A stretch of DNA of 64,000 nt from CALRQJ02 sp943370285 (GTDB taxonomy: Bacteria > Bacteroidota > Bacteroidia > Chitinophagales > Chitinophagaceae): NCBI GenBank assembly GCA_943370285.1, contig CALRQJ020000001.1, positions 186,001-250,000 on the forward strand, given 5' to 3'. The notes below the pieces were generated by a model that saw only the letters and a program-made list of their open reading frames with translations, was not told the DNA's origin and ran no database searches. The position numbers and the translations under genes were made by a program. Shown one piece after another: positions 62,234-64,000 of this stretch; position 1 is the stretch's first letter, and each line of letters starts with the position of its first letter.

Positions 62234-63481
62234 TTGGCTAAACTATTGTACCGGCTGTTTTTGTTTTTCTACCCTTTGGGGATAAGAATCGCATCACTAT
62301 GGAATGAAAAAGCCCAAAAATGGTTGCAAGGACGCCAAAATTGGCAGGCAAAACTCCTCGCCAAAGTTGCAGCTGATGCCAGTTATATTTGGGTTCATTG
62401 TGCCTCTTTAGGCGAATTTGAGCAAGGCCGACCAATCATTGAAGCAATTAAACAGCAGCAACCAAATAGTAAGATTGTACTGACTTTCTTTTCCCCTTCG
62501 GGATATGAAGTACGAAAAAACTATACCGGTGCCAACATTGTTTGTTATTTACCTATCGACAGCCCTTCAAATGCTCGTCACTTTTTGGATTGTATTAAAC
62601 CTTCACTCGTAATTTTCGTGAAATATGAATTTTGGTTTTATTATCTGAAAGAAGTGAAACAAAGGCAAATTCCTTTGCTCTTGGTATCCGGAATTTTCAG
62701 GTCAAACCAAACTTTTTTTAAAGCATATGGAGATTTTAACCGGCAAATGCTATCATCATTCAGCCACTTTTTTCTGCAAAATGATGCTTCGGGTCAATTA
62801 CTTTCTTCTATTGGATTTACCAATTATACTGTTTGCGGCGATACTCGTTTTGACCGTGTAGTTAACATCGCCCAAACTTTTGAACCCATCCAAATCATCG
62901 AAACATTCATCAACCATAAACCTACCGTTGTTGCAGGTAGTACATGGACAGAAGATGATGAAGAAATCGATCATTTTGCCAATACAAATCCAAACATCAA
63001 ATTCATCATTGCACCGCATAACATCATAAAAGATAGAATTGAAGAATGCTTAACACTGTATAAAAATGCGGTCACCTTTTCAGCCTATGCTCAAAACCCA
63101 ACGGCACAAACCAATGCCAATGTGTTGATTATTGATAATGTTGGCATGTTAAGCAGATTGTATAAATATGCCACCATTTGTTATGTTGGCGGAGGTTTTG
63201 GTGATGATGGCGTACATAATGTTTTAGAAGCTGCAGTCTATTACAAACCGGTTGTTTTCGGACCTGTTTACGATAAATTTATTGAAGCCGAAGAATTGGA
63301 AATACATGGTGGCGGATTCAGTATTGACAATGCATTAGAACTTGAAAACTTGTTCAGCAAATTACTGACCGACAACAATTTTTACCAACAAGCAGCTGAA
63401 AAAGCCGGACAATATGTTGCCTCTAAAACCGGCGCCACTGCAGTCATCATGAAACACATCAACACCAAATCTTGGGCATAA
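62234..63481 (+). CDS. waaA: 3-deoxy-D-manno-octulosonic acid (KDO) transferase
   Basis: 415 residues starting at a TTG; no ATG is possible between the in-frame stop at 62222 and this codon. The N-terminus 'LLYRLFLFFYPLGIRIASLW' is a membrane anchor. The catalytic segment is 'YIWVHCASLGEFEQGRPII' (general base Glu61), then 'LTFFSPSGYEVRK', 'FVKYEFWFYYL', 'VAGSTWTEDDEE', 'IIAPHN' and 'YVGGGFGDDGVHNVLEAAVY'. WaaA (KdtA) adds KDO to the lipid A precursor at the cytoplasmic face of the inner membrane. It pairs in function with lptD at 25 kb. Confidence 0.95.
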   Translation: MAKLLYRLFLFFYPLGIRIASLWNEKAQKWLQGRQNWQAKLLAKVAADASYIWVHCASLGEFEQGRPIIEAIKQQQPNSKIVLTFFSPSGYEVRKNYTGANIVCYLPIDSPSNARHFLDCIKPSLVIFVKYEFWFYYLKEVKQRQIPLLLVSGIFRSNQTFFKAYGDFNRQMLSSFSHFFLQNDASGQLLSSIGFTNYTVCGDTRFDRVVNIAQTFEPIQIIETFINHKPTVVAGSTWTEDDEEIDHFANTNPNIKFIIAPHNIIKDRIEECLTLYKNAVTFSAYAQNPTAQTNANVLIIDNVGMLSRLYKYATICYVGGGFGDDGVHNVLEAAVYYKPVVFGPVYDKFIEAEELEIHGGGFSIDNALELENLFSKLLTDNNFYQQAAEKAGQYVASKTGATAVIMKHINTKSWA

Positions 63482-63482
63482 A

Positions 63483-63504
63483 AAAAGCACCTTTCGGTGC
63501 TTTT
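63483..63504 (+). terminator. Bidirectional terminator between waaA and infC
   Basis: Perfect 9-bp stem AAAAGCACC / GGTGCTTTT with a TTTC loop, directly after the waaA stop and 10 bp before the convergent infC stop. A T run follows the stem on both strands, so it can serve both genes. Confidence 0.85.
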
Positions 63505-63514
63505 GTATCAACAA

Positions 63515-64000
63515 TTAAGCGTCTTTTTTCTTCTTAGCTGTTTTTGGTGTTAGCATCAAAAACATCCGCTTCCCTTCTAATTTGGGTAAAGCTTCGGGTT
63601 GTCCAACTTCTGCTAAACGTTCAGCAAATTTAAGGAGCACTAGCTCTCCTCTTTCTTTAAACATAATGGCACGACCTTTAAACTGAACATAAGCTTTCAC
63701 CTTGTTGCCATCCTTCAAAAAGTTTTCGGCATGCTTGGCTTTAAAGTCAAAGTCGTGGTCGTCTGTACTTGGTGTAAAACGTATTTCCTTTACTTCACTC
63801 TGTTTAGAGTTCGCCTTCATTTCCTTCTCTTTCTTCTTCTTTTCGTAAAGGAATTTTTTGTAGTCAATTACTTTACAAACCGGCGGCGCAGCGTTGGGAG
63901 AAATTTCAACTAGGTCTAACTCTTGTTGCTGAGCAATGCGTAATGCATCTTGCGTAGCATAAACGCCAACTTCAACGTTGTCGCCTACTAATCTAACTTC
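63515..64000 (-). CDS. infC: Translation initiation factor IF-3 (5' end outside window)
   Basis: The frame is open to the right edge, where it reads EVRLVGDNVEVGVYATQDAL, so about 161 C-terminal residues are visible and the start is outside. IF-3 motifs: 'LDLVEISPNAAPPVCKVIDY' (N-domain signature), the basic linker 'KKFLYEKKKKEKEMKAN', 'VKEIRFTPSTDDHDFDFKAK' and 'GRAIMFKERGELVLLKFAER' of the C-domain. It ends in a Lys-rich tail KTAKKKKDA. IF-3 keeps the 30S subunit free and checks the initiator tRNA. An ATG at 63820 is internal, not the start. The usual infC-rpmI-rplT operon would continue to the left but does not: waaA follows on the other strand, so either those genes are elsewhere or the order differs. 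Confidence 0.96.
   Translation of the reverse strand, partial: EVRLVGDNVEVGVYATQDALRIAQQQELDLVEISPNAAPPVCKVIDYKKFLYEKKKKEKEMKANSKQSEVKEIRFTPSTDDHDFDFKAKHAENFLKDGNKVKAYVQFKGRAIMFKERGELVLLKFAERLAEVGQPEALPKLEGKRMFLMLTPKTAKKKKDA

Noticed and set aside
1..64000. CRISPR array, tRNA, rRNA, IS element, prophage or plasmid origin
   Set aside because: No regularly spaced direct repeats, no tRNA cloverleaf noticed, no transposase or integrase motif and no phage gene in any frame read.

Overview
The window is 64 kb of AT-rich bacterial chromosome from a Bacteroidota organism. The signs are a SusC/SusD outer-membrane pair, the type IX secretion (T9SS) translocon SprA with a protein carrying a T9SS C-terminal sorting domain, a DUF3667 protein, a split pntA, very few Shine-Dalgarno sequences, and repeated TAnnTTTG -7 promoter boxes just upstream of start codons. 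Gene content and protein style suggest the Chitinophagaceae, but that family call is inference. No IS element, prophage, CRISPR array, rRNA or tRNA was seen. Coding density is high and no gene-free stretch exceeds about 270 bases.

Layout. 1-2586 (+): 3' end of topA, a SirB1/transglutaminase-like protein, CsaA and Ogt. 2593-6543 (-): a small membrane-anchored protein, a B12-dependent acyl-CoA mutase large subunit and an exported MORN-caspase fusion. 6681-9047: an IscA-type Fe-S carrier, a short unknown protein, a DUF3667 membrane protein and an unknown exported protein. 9102-13744: two tandem LTA-synthase-like phosphoglycerol/phosphoethanolamine transferases and a PAP2 phosphatase. 13745-16784 (-): three-gene proton-translocating transhydrogenase (pntA1-pntA2-pntB). 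16897-19091 (-): thyA, folA and a methyltransferase. 19233-23653 (+): a CHASE3/multi-PAS histidine kinase with a LuxR-type regulator and two stand-alone receivers. 23751-28723: IspH, LptD and an N-acetylmuramoyl-L-alanine amidase. 28988-37848: a T9SS-exported repeat protein, then a SusC-SusD-lipoprotein-dihaem peroxidase operon and an unknown small protein. 37867-44111 (-): a GH53, clan GH-A and GH2 gene cluster that looks like a galactan-degrading set. 44140-53511 (-): an FtsX/MacB-type permease, sprA and ruvA. 53631-56513: UbiD decarboxylase, a PLDc_N mini membrane protein and pdxJ. 56529-62128 (-): a five-gene nucleotide-sugar operon (DegT aminotransferase, UDP-glucose dehydrogenase, UDP-xylose synthase, TviB-type dehydrogenase, RfbD). 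62234-64000: waaA (KDO transferase) and the 3' part of infC.

How the genes work together. Much of the window serves the envelope: LPS core (waaA), LPS export (lptD), polysaccharide sugar precursors (56.5-62.1 kb), possible lipid head-group modification (9.1-13.7 kb), peptidoglycan remodelling (amidase) and T9SS export (sprA plus a likely cargo). A second theme is nutrient capture: the galactan enzyme set, and a separate SusCD locus whose peroxidase partner argues for a substrate other than a simple glycan. The rest is housekeeping: nucleotide synthesis, isoprenoids, PLP, Fe-S assembly, NADPH supply, and DNA topology and repair.

Many genes have in-frame TTG codons upstream of the real start. 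Starts were moved to the ATG giving a proper signal peptide or sitting correctly relative to a -7 box (for example 4383, 27703, 31100, 40296, 42899, 52867, 55469 and 55724).
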